Shown: positions 27,036-36,878, numbered from the stretch's first letter. The stretch is 64,000 nucleotides of DNA from Rivularia sp. PCC 7116 (GCF_000316665.1 NC_019678.1:6386001-6450000); one strand, 5' to 3'. The notes: generated by a model from the letters alone, not told the origin. Numbers and translations are program-made.

Positions 27036-28160
27036 TTACCCATTCCCTTGCATATCCTTAGCGTTAACAAATTTGTCTGGTGTTTCAATGGCAGGAAGCT
27101 GAATCACTTGCTCTAAAGTTGGTCTTTTTTCGAGTTTAAATTCATCCAATTTTACTGGCTTTCCTGTTTTTGCTGATTCGAGAATTGCCCGAATTATCCG
27201 CACGTCTGCTAATCCTTCTCTTCCACATGGTTCTGGTTCTTTATTATTCATCACGCAATCGGAAAAATATTGAATCTCTGCACCAAATTGATCGCCAGCA
27301 GAAAAGGACTGTTCTTGTTTCTCTCCTTCTATGGTAATCTCTTGTTTCAAATCACCTGCATAGGTATAAGCGCTATCCATTCGCAAGTCACCTTTAGTTC
27401 CAACTACTCGGAAAGTTGCTGTAGAAGCAGATCCAAAACTACTCGTAAAATGAGCCAATCTTTCTTTAGGAAAACGCATGGAAACGCTTGTCATTTCATC
27501 AACTTTTGCAAAGCGTTTTTCGCCATTATTAGCAATAAAGGCAAATACTTCTATTGGCTCGTCTTGAAATAAATAACGCGCTGCATTAATGCAATATATC
27601 CCCATATCATAAAACGAACCACCGCCGTTTTCAAGCGGTTCTCTTAATCTTACATTTCCGTCATCAACCTGTTGAGAAAATACTGAATCAAAAAAACGAG
27701 GTTCGCCTATTTTTCCCGATTGAACTATTTTGACTGCTTCCATATTTGCTCTATCAAAATGCAGACGATAAGCAATCATTAGTTTTACATTGTTATCTCT
27801 TGCAGCGTTAATCATCTGCTCGCATTCATTCTCAGTTATAGCCATTGGCTTTTCGCAAAGTACGTGTACCCCTGCTTTAGCCGCTCTTACTGTATGTTCG
27901 AGATGTAAATGATTCGGAGAACCTATATATACTGCGTCTATATCTTCGTTTTTCAAACATTCTTCATATTGTTCGTAGGTATAAGCTGGAACATTATACT
28001 TTTTACCAAGTTCTTCACGTTTGGTTTCGTCTCCAGATATTAATGCAGCTAGTTCAGAATTGTTAGTATTAGGAAATGCTGGTAAAACGTCTTCTTGAAC
28101 AATCCAACCTAATCCTAAAGCAGCATAGCGTATTTTATTTTTACCGTTTTGTGCAGCCAT
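27036..28160 (-). CDS. Gfo/Idh/MocA-family NAD(P)-dependent oxidoreductase
   Basis: Rossmann N-terminus with AALGLGWIVQEDVLPAF, then DIDAVYIGSPNHLHLEHTV and the diagnostic VLCEKPMA containing the conserved EKP lysine. A C-terminal alpha/beta domain with LENGGGSFYDMGIYCINAAR follows. The family oxidises or reduces sugars, inositols or related cyclitols; glucose-fructose oxidoreductase-like proteins carry this GGGxxxDMGxY pattern. No signal peptide is present. Start ATG 28160 is preferred over an in-frame GTG at 28169, since AGGTG sits six bases before the ATG. The substrate cannot be read from sequence, and the neighbours do not suggest a pathway. Confidence 0.9.
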   Translation of the reverse strand: MAAQNGKNKIRYAALGLGWIVQEDVLPAFPNTNNSELAALISGDETKREELGKKYNVPAYTYEQYEECLKNEDIDAVYIGSPNHLHLEHTVRAAKAGVHVLCEKPMAITENECEQMINAARDNNVKLMIAYRLHFDRANMEAVKIVQSGKIGEPRFFDSVFSQQVDDGNVRLREPLENGGGSFYDMGIYCINAARYLFQDEPIEVFAFIANNGEKRFAKVDEMTSVSMRFPKERLAHFTSSFGSASTATFRVVGTKGDLRMDSAYTYAGDLKQEITIEGEKQEQSFSAGDQFGAEIQYFSDCVMNNKEPEPCGREGLADVRIIRAILESAKTGKPVKLDEFKLEKRPTLEQVIQLPAIETPDKFVNAKDMQGNG

Positions 28161-28583
28161 AGTTTTCACCTATTTTTAGAAATTTGTCTAGAAGAGCCAC
28201 TCTCGTGCGCGGGTTCCCCCCGTTGTCACGACTGCCGCCGCGTTGAGAGAAGTGGCGTGCAGTTTGAATAAGATTTGACTAACACTTATGTCAATAAATT
28301 TTTTTACTTCTGCGCTTTAATCTAAACACCTGAGCGTGTTGCATCCATCTTCCCATCGATTGAAAACAGCTTGAACATAGTTTCTGTCTACAGAGGAAGC
28401 GTGAAAACACAGTTGATGATATGGCTAGGATTTTTTATAACTAATTAATATGTAGGTTCCTGCTCTGTGGCGATCAAAAATTGGTCTTTAGCGTATTTCA
28501 TTTTCTTTGATTATATTCAAAAGCTCTGGGATAACTATCCTACAAGAGTCTCATGATAAGAATAATAAAAAAACAGAATAATT
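28161..28583. other. Gap between divergent genes
   Basis: No gene seen. It holds a GC-rich block (28196-28262) of the kind scattered as dispersed repeats in these genomes and must contain promoters for the divergent oxidoreductase and pilin-like genes. No palindrome long enough to call. Confidence 0.45.
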
Positions 28584-29111
28584 ATGAAATTTAAAAACAA
28601 ATCAAAATTTTTAACTACTGGGTTTTATCGAATATTTTACTTAGTGCCTATTATATTTATGGCTTACGCATATATCGAAAGTAATGTTTTAACTAGCTGC
28701 GCTTGCAAGTCAAAATCATCTGAAGGGAAAGTTTATACCGGTGTTATGAATCGTGCCCAGCAAGCTTTATATTTAGAAAAGAACTTTTTTGCAAAGTCGT
28801 TTAATGAATTAAGTCAAATACAAAATTTAGGTTTTACTAGGGAAACTAAATATTATCGTTACTCAGTTCAAGCTCCAGAATCGGCAGTGTTTCATTACGC
28901 TGTTCCACGGAGGAAAATACTGGAAAAGCAGGAATCGCTAAAGATTAAAAGCTACGTAGGGGCAGTATTTATTATTTCCGATCCAGAACACAAATCAAAA
29001 ACTCAGACTAAAGCAATTATTTGTCAGTTCGATACTTCTGGCGCAATTCTTCCGCAACCAACTCTTGAAAATAATCTTCCGATTTGCCCTAAGGGGACAT
29101 CTTCTTTATAA
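28584..29111 (+). CDS. Pilin-like (type IV pilin G/H-type) domain protein without prepilin motif
   Basis: One N-terminal hydrophobic segment (IFYLVPIIFMAYAYI, about residues 18-32) is followed by a periplasmic-type domain starting GKVYTGVMNRAQQALYLEKN and a KSFNELSQIQ stretch, then ETKYYRYSV. This pattern (GxMNRAQQAYxLE, F-x-x-S-x-x-EL, E-T-x-Y-Y-x-Y) is the C-terminal domain of cyanobacterial type IV pilin-like G/H proteins. The usual GFTLIE prepilin peptidase site is absent, so it is probably a membrane-anchored relative rather than a processed pilin. A CAC motif follows the membrane segment and another Cys lies in the ICQFD segment. Role unknown. Confidence 0.65.
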   Translation: MKFKNKSKFLTTGFYRIFYLVPIIFMAYAYIESNVLTSCACKSKSSEGKVYTGVMNRAQQALYLEKNFFAKSFNELSQIQNLGFTRETKYYRYSVQAPESAVFHYAVPRRKILEKQESLKIKSYVGAVFIISDPEHKSKTQTKAIICQFDTSGAILPQPTLENNLPICPKGTSSL

Positions 29112-29280
29112 AACTAAAATAATAAAATAAAAAGGGAAGACAATTATCAATGAACAATGAACAATTATCAAGGAATTAATTGGTAATTGATGATTGATGA
29201 CTGATAATTGACCCACCATAATGCTCATTTAAAAATTTTTCTTGCAGAAACCAAGAAAACTTTGGCAAATTTTACAGCCT

Positions 29281-29469
29281 TTAATATTTAAAGCGTCTCT
29301 TCCGCTGCTTGGATCTAGCAATTGCTTTACGTTTATGCTTTTGTAGGGGCGTTTCAAAGTGGCGATGCTTCTTTATGTCGGGCATAATACCAGCTTTAGA
29401 AACCTCGCGCTTGAATCTACGCAATGCTGATTCAATTCCTTCGTTCTCGCCTACAACTATTTGGGTCAT
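29281..29469 (-). CDS. rpsU: 30S ribosomal protein S21
   Basis: A 62-residue basic protein: [20 protein letters not shown], then [19 protein letters not shown] and an Arg/Lys-rich tail ending KRRFKY. This is bacterial S21, which sits near the anti-Shine-Dalgarno end of 16S rRNA and helps initiation. It lies 178 bp downstream of the RRM gene rbp on the same strand, an arrangement known from filamentous cyanobacteria where rbp and rpsU are linked and respond to cold. Confidence 0.97.
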   Translation of the reverse strand: MTQIVVGENEGIESALRRFKREVSKAGIMPDIKKHRHFETPLQKHKRKAIARSKQRKRRFKY

Positions 29470-29647
29470 TCTTTCTCCTAATCTAAACTAACGCTGTACA
29501 ATATTGCGATTAATGCCTAAGTGTCAACAGTAGCATTAACTGCGAGCAAAAGAAGGGCAAATTTGTTGTATGCCCTTCATACTCTAAAGTTAAATATTTT
29601 TTCAGTTGGGTAAGGTTATATCTATTATATCCTTCGCCATTATTCCC

Positions 29648-29923
29648 TTACCATCTACCACCACCAGAAGCACTTCGTTCTGGCTTGGGCTTAGCTTTAT
29701 TTACTCGTAGACTGCGGCCCATCCATTCAGCACCGTCTAAGGATTCTATTGCAGTAGTCTCTTGTTCATCGTTTCCCATTTCGACAAATGCAAAGCCTCT
29801 GATACGTCCTGCGTCACGATCCATTGGTAAGTAAATACTTTTCACTTCTCCATATTCGAGGAATATTTGTTTTAGTTCCTCTTCCACAACCTCATAAGAG
29901 AGATTGCCTACGTAAATCGACAT
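29648..29923 (-). CDS. rbp: RRM-type RNA-binding protein Rbp
   Basis: A single RNA-recognition motif: RNP2 is IYVGNLSYEV at residues 3-12 and RNP1 is RGFAFVEM near residue 42. It is followed by a short Gly-rich tail (SASGGGRW). This is the 90-100-aa cyanobacterial Rbp family, commonly cold-induced and proposed to act as RNA chaperones and in mRNA localisation to thylakoids. It is upstream of rpsU, as in Anabaena. The start is supported by a GGAGA-like site just before ATG 29923 (GGAGACGTTGT on this strand). The long 5' region could hold a cold-responsive leader; I could not define one. Confidence 0.95.
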   Translation of the reverse strand: MSIYVGNLSYEVVEEELKQIFLEYGEVKSIYLPMDRDAGRIRGFAFVEMGNDEQETTAIESLDGAEWMGRSLRVNKAKPKPERSASGGGRW

Positions 29924-30358
29924 ACAACGTCTCCAGAAATAACAGTATGATGAGATTTACATCCGGAGAAGTCTGCAATACATAATCAAACAAACTGAAC
30001 CACCGAACTCAATCTTCTAGAGATACCATAGCATAAATAAGGCAGCCATGTTGCCCCTTAAGAAAGCTTTGACATTAGCATTTAAACGCAAAAATTTCTG
30101 CTTATTGAATAAAAATGCTAAAGGTGTATATTTCTAACGTTATTGAAATTATAATTTAGATTTTCATAAAGGTCAAAATAAACTGTATTTTAGATGTCAA
30201 TCGTAGCAAGCTTTTGAGGAAGAGCCAGTCTTCTGAGCATGATGGCTCAACTGAGAATAAGCAGCTTTAGGAAAAGTCTTTGGGGAGCGGGAGAGGGGGA
30301 AGACGGGGAGAACAAAGCATTGCTGACATCGTGCAGCATTCTCGATCAGCTGGAAAAA
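29924..30358. other. Gap upstream of rbp
   Basis: No convincing gene. An 82-codon plus-strand frame (30239-30487) is built from a polypurine tract (30276-30312) and repeat DNA. The part nearest rbp should carry its promoter and leader. Confidence 0.45.
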
Positions 30359-30415
30359 CCCGGTTTTTTTAAGTGTGACATGATTATTGCTTCATCAAGC
30401 CAGCAAGAAACCGGG
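30359..30415 (-). terminator. Possible terminator downstream of argD
   Basis: Read on the minus strand, CCCGGTTT (complement of 30408-30415) can pair with AAACCGGG (complement of 30359-30366), which is followed by TTTTT. The loop is about 40 bases, so folding is less certain than for the similar AAACCCGGTTTT hairpin after dgt. Confidence 0.35.
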
Positions 30416-30483
30416 AATAAAGCTACTACTGCAAAATGCGTATTTTACTCAACCGAAAAGCTTTACAGAAAATCGATTGAATT

Positions 30484-31746
30484 TTAACTGCGAATTTGCT
30501 CCATTACTTTACCGACAATCTGCAACGCTGTATCTACTTCGACTTCTGTAACAATTAACGGCGGCACGAAACGAACAACTTGAGTGCCTGCTGGAGCTAG
30601 CATTAACCCTTCGTTCATTGCGGTTTTTACTATATCAATAGCATTGAATCCAATATCTGCTTGCAGTTCCATGCCGTTAATTAAACCCCAACCGCGTACT
30701 TCGGTAATATATTCGGGATATTTAGTGGCAAGATTTCGCAAACCTTGACGTAGTTGTTCGCCTCTTTTCTCTACATTTTCTAAAATATTTTCTTTTTCTA
30801 TAGTATGGCAAACGGCGATCGCTGCTGCACAGGCAAAGGGATTGCCGCCGAAAGTACTAGCATGTTCGCCAGAGCGCAATACATCGCAGGATTTTTTTGT
30901 CATCATGGCACCGATGGGGATACCACCACCTAAGCCTTTGGCACTAGTAAAAACATCTGGCTCAACACCAAGCTCTTCGTAACCCCAAACTTTGCCACTA
31001 CGTCCCATTCCGACTTGCACTTCGTCGAAAATTAACAATATGCCGGTTTCGTCGCAAATCTTACGCAGCTTTTGAAAATATTCTATATCCCCAGGACGAA
31101 CGCCTCCTTCTCCCTGCAAAGGTTCTAACATGATAGCCGCGACAGCATAATCGCCTTCATCTAAATCGCTGATTGCTGCTTCTATGGCTTTAATGTCGTT
31201 GTAAGGTACGTAACTAAATCCCGGCACTAAAGGATTAAAGTTTTTTTGATATTTCGCTTGTCCGGTAGCGGTAATTGTTGCTAAAGTTCGTCCGTGGAAA
31301 CTTGAGTTTGCAGTTAAAATGATTGGCTTATCAATGTTTAAAACGGTATGAGCGTATTTTCTTGCCAACTTTATCGCTGCTTCGTTGGCTTCCGCACCGG
31401 AATTACAGAAAAATACTTTGTCGGCACAGGAATTATTAACTATCCAACGCGCCAATTCTCCCTGCTCGGGAATGTAGTAAAAATTTGAAACGTGGTGTAT
31501 TTTCTGTATTTGTTTGGTTACTGCTTCGATTAATGCGGGGTGGGCATGTCCCAAGGTACAAGTAGCAATTCCGGCAACAAAGTCTAAGTATTCCTTGCCT
31601 TCTGTATCCCACAAACGGCATCCAGCGCCTTTTTCGATGGCTACCGGAAAACGTCCGTAGGTGGACATTACAACTTCGTCAAAGCTTTCTTTATTAAAAG
31701 GATTAGATGATAATTCGGATTGTGGAACAAGAGTCTCTATGCTCAC
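30484..31746 (-). CDS. argD: Acetylornithine aminotransferase
   Basis: PLP-dependent class III aminotransferase that makes N-acetylornithine from the semialdehyde and glutamate in arginine synthesis. Signatures: MSTYGRFPVAIEKGAGCRLW, YLDFVAGIATCTLGHAHP, FFCNSGAEANEAAIKLAR, NSSFHGRTLATITATGQ, LLIFDEVQVGMGRSGK with the PLP-contacting Asp, and the Schiff-base lysine in TSAKGLGGGIPIGAM. Length 420 aa fits. Other class III aminotransferases (for example succinylornithine or GABA types) are close, but the cyanobacterial sequence pattern favours ArgD. Monocistronic; flanked by repeat-rich gaps. Confidence 0.94.
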   Translation of the reverse strand: MSIETLVPQSELSSNPFNKESFDEVVMSTYGRFPVAIEKGAGCRLWDTEGKEYLDFVAGIATCTLGHAHPALIEAVTKQIQKIHHVSNFYYIPEQGELARWIVNNSCADKVFFCNSGAEANEAAIKLARKYAHTVLNIDKPIILTANSSFHGRTLATITATGQAKYQKNFNPLVPGFSYVPYNDIKAIEAAISDLDEGDYAVAAIMLEPLQGEGGVRPGDIEYFQKLRKICDETGILLIFDEVQVGMGRSGKVWGYEELGVEPDVFTSAKGLGGGIPIGAMMTKKSCDVLRSGEHASTFGGNPFACAAAIAVCHTIEKENILENVEKRGEQLRQGLRNLATKYPEYITEVRGWGLINGMELQADIGFNAIDIVKTAMNEGLMLAPAGTQVVRFVPPLIVTEVEVDTALQIVGKVMEQIRS

Positions 31747-32317
31747 GGCTTAACTCCTGAGTATAAGTATATTTACATAAATTGCATTAATTAAGAAAAG
31801 GAGAATGGCTACCAAAGGTAACTACACCCATTTCATGAATACAGCAAAAACAAACTAATGCAAGAAGTTTATATTGTAGTGTGATTTACTTTATTTTGGA
31901 AATATAGTTTTACAAATGAGGGAAGAGGGAAGACGTTATTATGCGGCTGTGCTCAATCGCCCATGTCCTTACGGACACGCTCCGCTAACACTCTAGCTAT
32001 GGTGGGGCTACTTAGGGACTTCCAAAAAAAATAATCAATCGCTTTGGTGAGCAGGGGGAGCAGGGGAAGCAGGGGAAGCAGGGGGAGAAAAATCTGATAA
32101 ACGTATTAGACGCATGGATTGAGTAATTTAATTTTTGGATGTTCCTTAAACAAAGCCCCTCCGGGTATCTCCCTCCGGGAGACGCTCCGCGTTCACGAAG
32201 TGACCCGTTAGGGTAACACTAGTTTGGGGGACGGAAACCGACACCCCCAACTAGATTCACCGTCTGCACGGGCTAAATTCGCTGCATCTTTATAAAGAAA
32301 CGCTCTAGTAAAACGTT
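31747..32317. repeat. Repeat-rich gap between argD and the pseudouridine synthase gene
   Basis: No gene seen. Contents: an AT-rich promoter region next to argD; a G-rich minisatellite at 32049-32090 with GCAGGGGGA/GCAGGGGAA units; a CTCCCTCCGGGAG palindrome near 32168; and a hairpin CTAGTTTGGGGG / CCCCCAACTAG at 32219-32254. Confidence 0.6.
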
Positions 32318-34246
32318 TTAAAACGGTGTTTCTGCTTGCAAATATATTTTTTCTCCCGAATACGGATGCTCAAATGTGAGTTCCCTGGCGTGAAGATACA
32401 GCCGATTTGCTTGTGTTAATTGGCTGCCATAAAGCTTATCCCCAAGAATAGGCATATTTAAACCATTTTTATCGGCGGCATGAATTCTTAGTTGATGAGT
32501 TCTTCCAGTTAAAGGAACAAATTCGATACGAGTGTAATTTGGTTTTTTATTTAAACTTAAATTTAAAACTTTGAATTTGGTTATACAATGCTTGCCATAT
32601 TGATAATTCACTTCTTGGTAAGGACGATTTTCGGGATTTCCCCATAATGGGAGTTCAATCGTACCTTCTTTATTTAATTCCTTATTTAATAAATAATCTG
32701 AGAGGATTGCTTCATAAACTTTTTTCACCAGTCTTTGCTCGAATTGCTTGCTTAATAAACGGTGAACTTGTTTATTTTTTGCTAGCAGTAAAATACCAGA
32801 AGTATCCATATCCAACCGATGTACCGCTGTCATTTTTTCGCAATCGGGTAATAAATTAATTAGACGACTGACAACACTATCTTGATTGTTATGGTATCTT
32901 CCGGGAACAGATAGCAAACCAGATGGTTTATTCACGGCAATTAACCATTCGTCTTGGTAGATAATCGGAATTTCTTCCGCACTAGGAAAGTAGTTAGACG
33001 GATTTGATTTTAAACCCGACAATAGAAAACCCATTAATGGTTGACAGCGTTCGATACAAGCACCGTAGAATTCTCCCGGTATTTTATCCCGAGTTGATTT
33101 CCCCCACCAAAACTCGGCGATCGCTAATGGTTTGAGGTTATTAGTTGCAGCATAATGAAGTAATTTGGGAGTACAGCAATCTCCCGTACCGGTGGGTAAG
33201 CCTTGAGGCATTAATTGCTGTAAACTTGAGGAATTACCCAAAAAATTCATGATTGTATAAGCTGCGTGCATCTGTGATTGTAGCTTGCGGGATGTTTCCT
33301 TACGCTGCTGCTTTAATTCCCGAATGCGTATATCTGCATTATTAATTACCTGCTTTAGCGGCTGTAAAGCTTCATCGCGCTGTCGTTTGAGTAGCTTTCG
33401 TTCAATCCCATCTTGACGGCTTTCTTCTTTAAGTTTTTCTAATTCTGTATTTAATATCAAGCTTGGGTTAATGATTGTCATGACAAAAAAAGTGGAATAA
33501 TCCCAAATACTTTGAGATAAACGACATTCTTTAGGTGAATGCTTCCCTTGCAATAACGTTTTATATAAAATAATTAAAATATGGTGCGATTTTTCTGCCG
33601 TTTGATTATAGCGGTTCTCGCTTGAGTACAATACAGTTTCAACTTTACCTTTTCCCTTCTCCTTGATAAGGAGAGGGGTGCCTGAAGAGCGGGGTGAGGT
33701 AAAGGTGTATTCTAGGAAATTCGTTATATTGTCAAGTTGCTGACGTTTTTGATGGCGCTGCTGTTTTTTTACTTGATGCCGTTTAGCCATTTCTTGCAAA
33801 CGTTGTTCAAATTCTAAGGCTATAGTTTCATATTGTTGTCTTTGGGAAAGTTGTTTCAACTGAATAATTTCTTGTTTTATAGCTTCTAACTCTGCCAAAG
33901 TACGATTTTCTTCTAAAACTACTTTTTCTCTACCTAGAATTGGTGGTACCCAACCTTCAATGATACTACTGCCATTAAGTAACCCGGAAAATGCTTTGAG
34001 TATTCTTTTTTCACCGCTTGGTAATTCGACTAATAATATCCCGTACATTTTACCTTCACGAGAATATATTTCATTATTTGCTAGTTGTCGCATTAAGCCA
34101 CGAGCAATTAATTCTGCTTCACAAGTGCGGGGAAGTTGTAATAGCTCACCATCAGCAGCATATCCCTGGTAGTAATAAGTAGGAGCTAGATTATTGACTT
34201 TAGAATTAGTGTCTATGAAATCTGAAAGTGGGTGAAGAAGTAACAT
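32318..34246 (-). CDS. RluA-family pseudouridine synthase with long N-terminal extension and in-frame insertion
   Basis: The C-terminal third is an RluA-type catalytic domain: IIYQDEWLIAVNKPSGLLSV, then AVHRLDMDTSGILLLA with catalytic Asp479, and LTGRTHQLRIHAA. It isomerises uridine to pseudouridine in rRNA or tRNA. The first 380 residues are a cyanobacterial/gammaproteobacterial-type extension with coiled-coil stretches rich in Gln, Lys and Glu (residues about 110-172 and 268-325). Between these coils, residues about 176-218 and perhaps to 265 are unlike the rest (SPRSSGTPLLIKEKGKGK) and are encoded by a dispersed REP-like palindrome (33651-33707). The frame stays open, so the protein may still be made. 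The RNA target is unknown. Confidence 0.88.
   Translation of the reverse strand: MLLLHPLSDFIDTNSKVNNLAPTYYYQGYAADGELLQLPRTCEAELIARGLMRQLANNEIYSREGKMYGILLVELPSGEKRILKAFSGLLNGSSIIEGWVPPILGREKVVLEENRTLAELEAIKQEIIQLKQLSQRQQYETIALEFEQRLQEMAKRHQVKKQQRHQKRQQLDNITNFLEYTFTSPRSSGTPLLIKEKGKGKVETVLYSSENRYNQTAEKSHHILIILYKTLLQGKHSPKECRLSQSIWDYSTFFVMTIINPSLILNTELEKLKEESRQDGIERKLLKRQRDEALQPLKQVINNADIRIRELKQQRKETSRKLQSQMHAAYTIMNFLGNSSSLQQLMPQGLPTGTGDCCTPKLLHYAATNNLKPLAIAEFWWGKSTRDKIPGEFYGACIERCQPLMGFLLSGLKSNPSNYFPSAEEIPIIYQDEWLIAVNKPSGLLSVPGRYHNNQDSVVSRLINLLPDCEKMTAVHRLDMDTSGILLLAKNKQVHRLLSKQFEQRLVKKVYEAILSDYLLNKELNKEGTIELPLWGNPENRPYQEVNYQYGKHCITKFKVLNLSLNKKPNYTRIEFVPLTGRTHQLRIHAADKNGLNMPILGDKLYGSQLTQANRLYLHARELTFEHPYSGEKIYLQAETPF
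33651..33707. repeat. REP-like palindrome inserted in coding sequence
   Basis: CCCTTCTCCTTGATAAGGAG followed by AGGGG and a GCGGGGTGAGG end is the same repeat found between genes at 38678-38716 and 51421-51460. Here it lies inside the pseudouridine synthase gene and is translated without a stop. Confidence 0.75.
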
Positions 34247-34691
34247 CCTGCATATTTTATAGTTTATGGATAATTACTGAATTAATTAATTGCGTTTTGG
34301 TTACTAATTTACCAGAAAGACTTACCAATTAATAGTTTTTGTCCAAAGTTTTATTTATACGTTAGGTTTATAATTTATACTAAGCTTAAATTATAATTCT
34401 GAGAATTAAACAAAAAAAATTTAACATTAAATCTCAAGTCTTGTATTTTATCTTCAAAGCTCATTTTTCCGAATTAGCTATGCATTACTTATATTTACGG
34501 CATCATACAGAGGTATTCATCATCCGTGAAGTTTTAGAAAATAACCGAGTAGGTTGAAAAAATACTAACAGTTTTGATTACAATCCTTGAAATTACAAGT
34601 TATCAAATTTGAAAAGACGTATGATAACAGTTAAAGCCAGCGCATTGTTTTTGCAAGTGCTGTTTTTATTATAAGTCACTTGGATTTCCAT
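34247..34691. other. AT-rich gap upstream of the dioxygenase/ATP-grasp gene
   Basis: No gene seen; the longest frames are under 35 codons and none resembles a leader peptide. It must contain promoters for the two divergent genes. No strong palindrome. Confidence 0.45.
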
Positions 34692-36878
34692 ATGAGCATA
34701 CAAGCAAAACATACTCCTACCCTTGAAATCGGGCGAGTAAAAACCGCTTCAAACACTCAGCAAGATACTACCCTCAGCCTTGACGAGCTATCCAAATCTA
34801 TCTCCGATGCTTTAACTCAATATCCCTACTACATCGTAGTCAATGGTTTTACTCCGTTGCGAGAGCGCAACCAATTAATGGATTTAGCCCGTGCTATTCG
34901 AGCCAAAATTTCACCACCCTCTAGAACCAATCACGAGGATTTTAACAAGGTTTCTTTCACAAAGGTTTATATCAATCGTCAAAATGGAGAAACTGAGGAA
35001 AGCAGCGTTACTCGTTACAGTCGCACGCATTTGCGATTACCTCCCCATACCGATTCTTCCTATATGATGTTACCCCATGAAATTGTTGCCTTTCACTGTA
35101 TTGAGGCAGATGAAAATGGTGGTGAGTCTATCATGGTGCCGATTGACGATATTTTACAAAATCTTGACAAAGAGGTTGTAGCATGTTTGCGAGAACCCGT
35201 TTATCCATTTGGACAGGATTGCCATGCAATTATCTGCGGTGATGAAGATAATGCTTTAATTCGCTATTATCAAGCTCAAATACAGCGTTCCTTAAATGAA
35301 AATCATTTGCTTTCGGAGAAACATCAAGCAGCCCTCAAAGCATTAGATGAATTGCTCGACCAAAATCACCTAATGCAAACATTCCATTTAAAACCCGGTC
35401 AAATTGTATTCATGCAAAATCATAAAGTGCTACACGGTAGAACAGCACTATCACCAGAAAGTAACCGCGTGCTGTATCGTCTGCGGATGCATGTAAATAG
35501 CTTGGGGAATCAAGGAAAAATTGCAGCCCCACAGGATGTTAATTCTTATATGGAATTAGCTACAGAGCTAGAAAATATGGGACGGTTTGAATCAGCACTA
35601 GAACAATACCGTTATGCAACTGAATTTGCTGCGGATGATATGGGCGTACTCAACGCTTACGGTTCTCTGCTGCTCAAAATCGGACAGTTTGACCGAGCAA
35701 CTGAAATTTTCAATCAATGTAAAATTATCGATCCCAACGATTATGAAAGCGGACTGGCTTTATCTAGTTTGGCTCGGATGAAAGGAAATCAACTCGAAGC
35801 CAAAGCTCTTTTAAAGCCAGTGATGAAAGCTCATCCCCTTGTGAGTGAAAATGAAAATGATTTATTACCGGAACAGCCGACGATATTAAGAATACGCGGT
35901 ATAGAAGATGCAGCTTACAGTATTTTGAGGAGTTCCGATGGCACCTCTAAAAAACTATTGCGCGGAGGACACTTTGCTATTAGCGACCTGCTTGACGATG
36001 AAGACTATAATATGGTGTTGTTGAATGTCTTTGAAAATAATGTAGATACCTTAAACGAATTTCCCAAATTTGATTTGATGCTCAACACCATTGCTTGTCC
36101 CGATTCTAAACAAGCATCATTGCTAGCAGCAGCAAGATTTGTAGACCGTTATCCCCACATTCCCATAGTCAATCATCCCCGTCAGGTGCTCGAAACGAGT
36201 CGGATTCGTAACAGTTTGCGTCTAAATACAATTTCGGGGGTGAAATTCCCTAAAACTGAGAAAGTTTGGTGGTCTGGAGATAATTTAGATGAAATCATCA
36301 AAACTATCTTTGGCTGGGGATTTGAGTTTCCTTTTATTGTGCGTAAAGTCGGCTCGCAAACAGGTCAAAGTGTCGCTCTTTTAGACAACGAACCAGCATT
36401 ACGCGAACATTTGCACAACAGTCCCACCCATCAAGAATATTACATTATCCAGTTCCAAGATTGCCGAATTCGTCACAATGTGTATCATAAGATGCGCGTC
36501 TTTTTTATCGACGGTACCCTGTATCCAGTGGCAAATGTTTTTAACGACACATGGGATATCCATTCTGGCGATCGCTACAGTGTAATGGATAAGAGTCAAT
36601 GGATGCAGGCAGAAGAGCGAGCCTTTTTAGGTGACACCTGCGGCTATTTAGGGTGTGAAACTTTTAACCGTCTGTACAGGATTTACGACATTATCAAACT
36701 GGATTTTTTTGGTATCGATTTAACAATTCTGCCAGACGGAACAATATTTATCTTTGAACTGAATGCAGCTATGAGACACAACTTCGACCATGCAAAGAAT
36801 TTCCCATACACAAGACCTTATTTAGAAAGGATTTCCAATGCTTTTGCTCAGATGGTCAGGGATAGGTTTCGTTCGTAG
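34692..36878 (+). CDS. TauD-like dioxygenase - TPR - ATP-grasp fusion protein
   Basis: ATG 34692 is used; an in-frame TTG at 34680 adds four residues. Residues about 25-275 form a TauD/TfdA-type Fe(II)/2-oxoglutarate oxygenase: HLRLPPHTDSSYMM supplies the HxD metal pair (H119, D121), and LHGRTALSPESNRVLYRLRM supplies the distal His (H248) and an Arg for 2-oxoglutarate. Residues about 282-385 are TPR-like helical repeats (ENMGRFESALEQYRYATEFA). The rest is ATP-grasp-like: GFEFPFIVRKVGSQTGQSVA with the ATP-binding lysine, EYYIIQFQD, and the metal region LDFFGIDLTILPDGTIFIFE then LNAAM. Together they suggest hydroxylation plus carboxylate-amine or ester ligation on one scaffold. It converges on a peptide-export operon, and I infer that the peptide may be its substrate. 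Confidence 0.82.
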   Translation: MSIQAKHTPTLEIGRVKTASNTQQDTTLSLDELSKSISDALTQYPYYIVVNGFTPLRERNQLMDLARAIRAKISPPSRTNHEDFNKVSFTKVYINRQNGETEESSVTRYSRTHLRLPPHTDSSYMMLPHEIVAFHCIEADENGGESIMVPIDDILQNLDKEVVACLREPVYPFGQDCHAIICGDEDNALIRYYQAQIQRSLNENHLLSEKHQAALKALDELLDQNHLMQTFHLKPGQIVFMQNHKVLHGRTALSPESNRVLYRLRMHVNSLGNQGKIAAPQDVNSYMELATELENMGRFESALEQYRYATEFAADDMGVLNAYGSLLLKIGQFDRATEIFNQCKIIDPNDYESGLALSSLARMKGNQLEAKALLKPVMKAHPLVSENENDLLPEQPTILRIRGIEDAAYSILRSSDGTSKKLLRGGHFAISDLLDDEDYNMVLLNVFENNVDTLNEFPKFDLMLNTIACPDSKQASLLAAARFVDRYPHIPIVNHPRQVLETSRIRNSLRLNTISGVKFPKTEKVWWSGDNLDEIIKTIFGWGFEFPFIVRKVGSQTGQSVALLDNEPALREHLHNSPTHQEYYIIQFQDCRIRHNVYHKMRVFFIDGTLYPVANVFNDTWDIHSGDRYSVMDKSQWMQAEERAFLGDTCGYLGCETFNRLYRIYDIIKLDFFGIDLTILPDGTIFIFELNAAMRHNFDHAKNFPYTRPYLERISNAFAQMVRDRFRS

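Noticed and set aside
28196-28262. GC-rich block thought at first to be a tRNA or small RNA
   Set aside because: No consistent stems; it resembles dispersed intergenic repeat DNA.
30239-30487. 82-codon plus-strand frame near argD
   Set aside because: Largely a polypurine tract and a terminator-like repeat; no domain.
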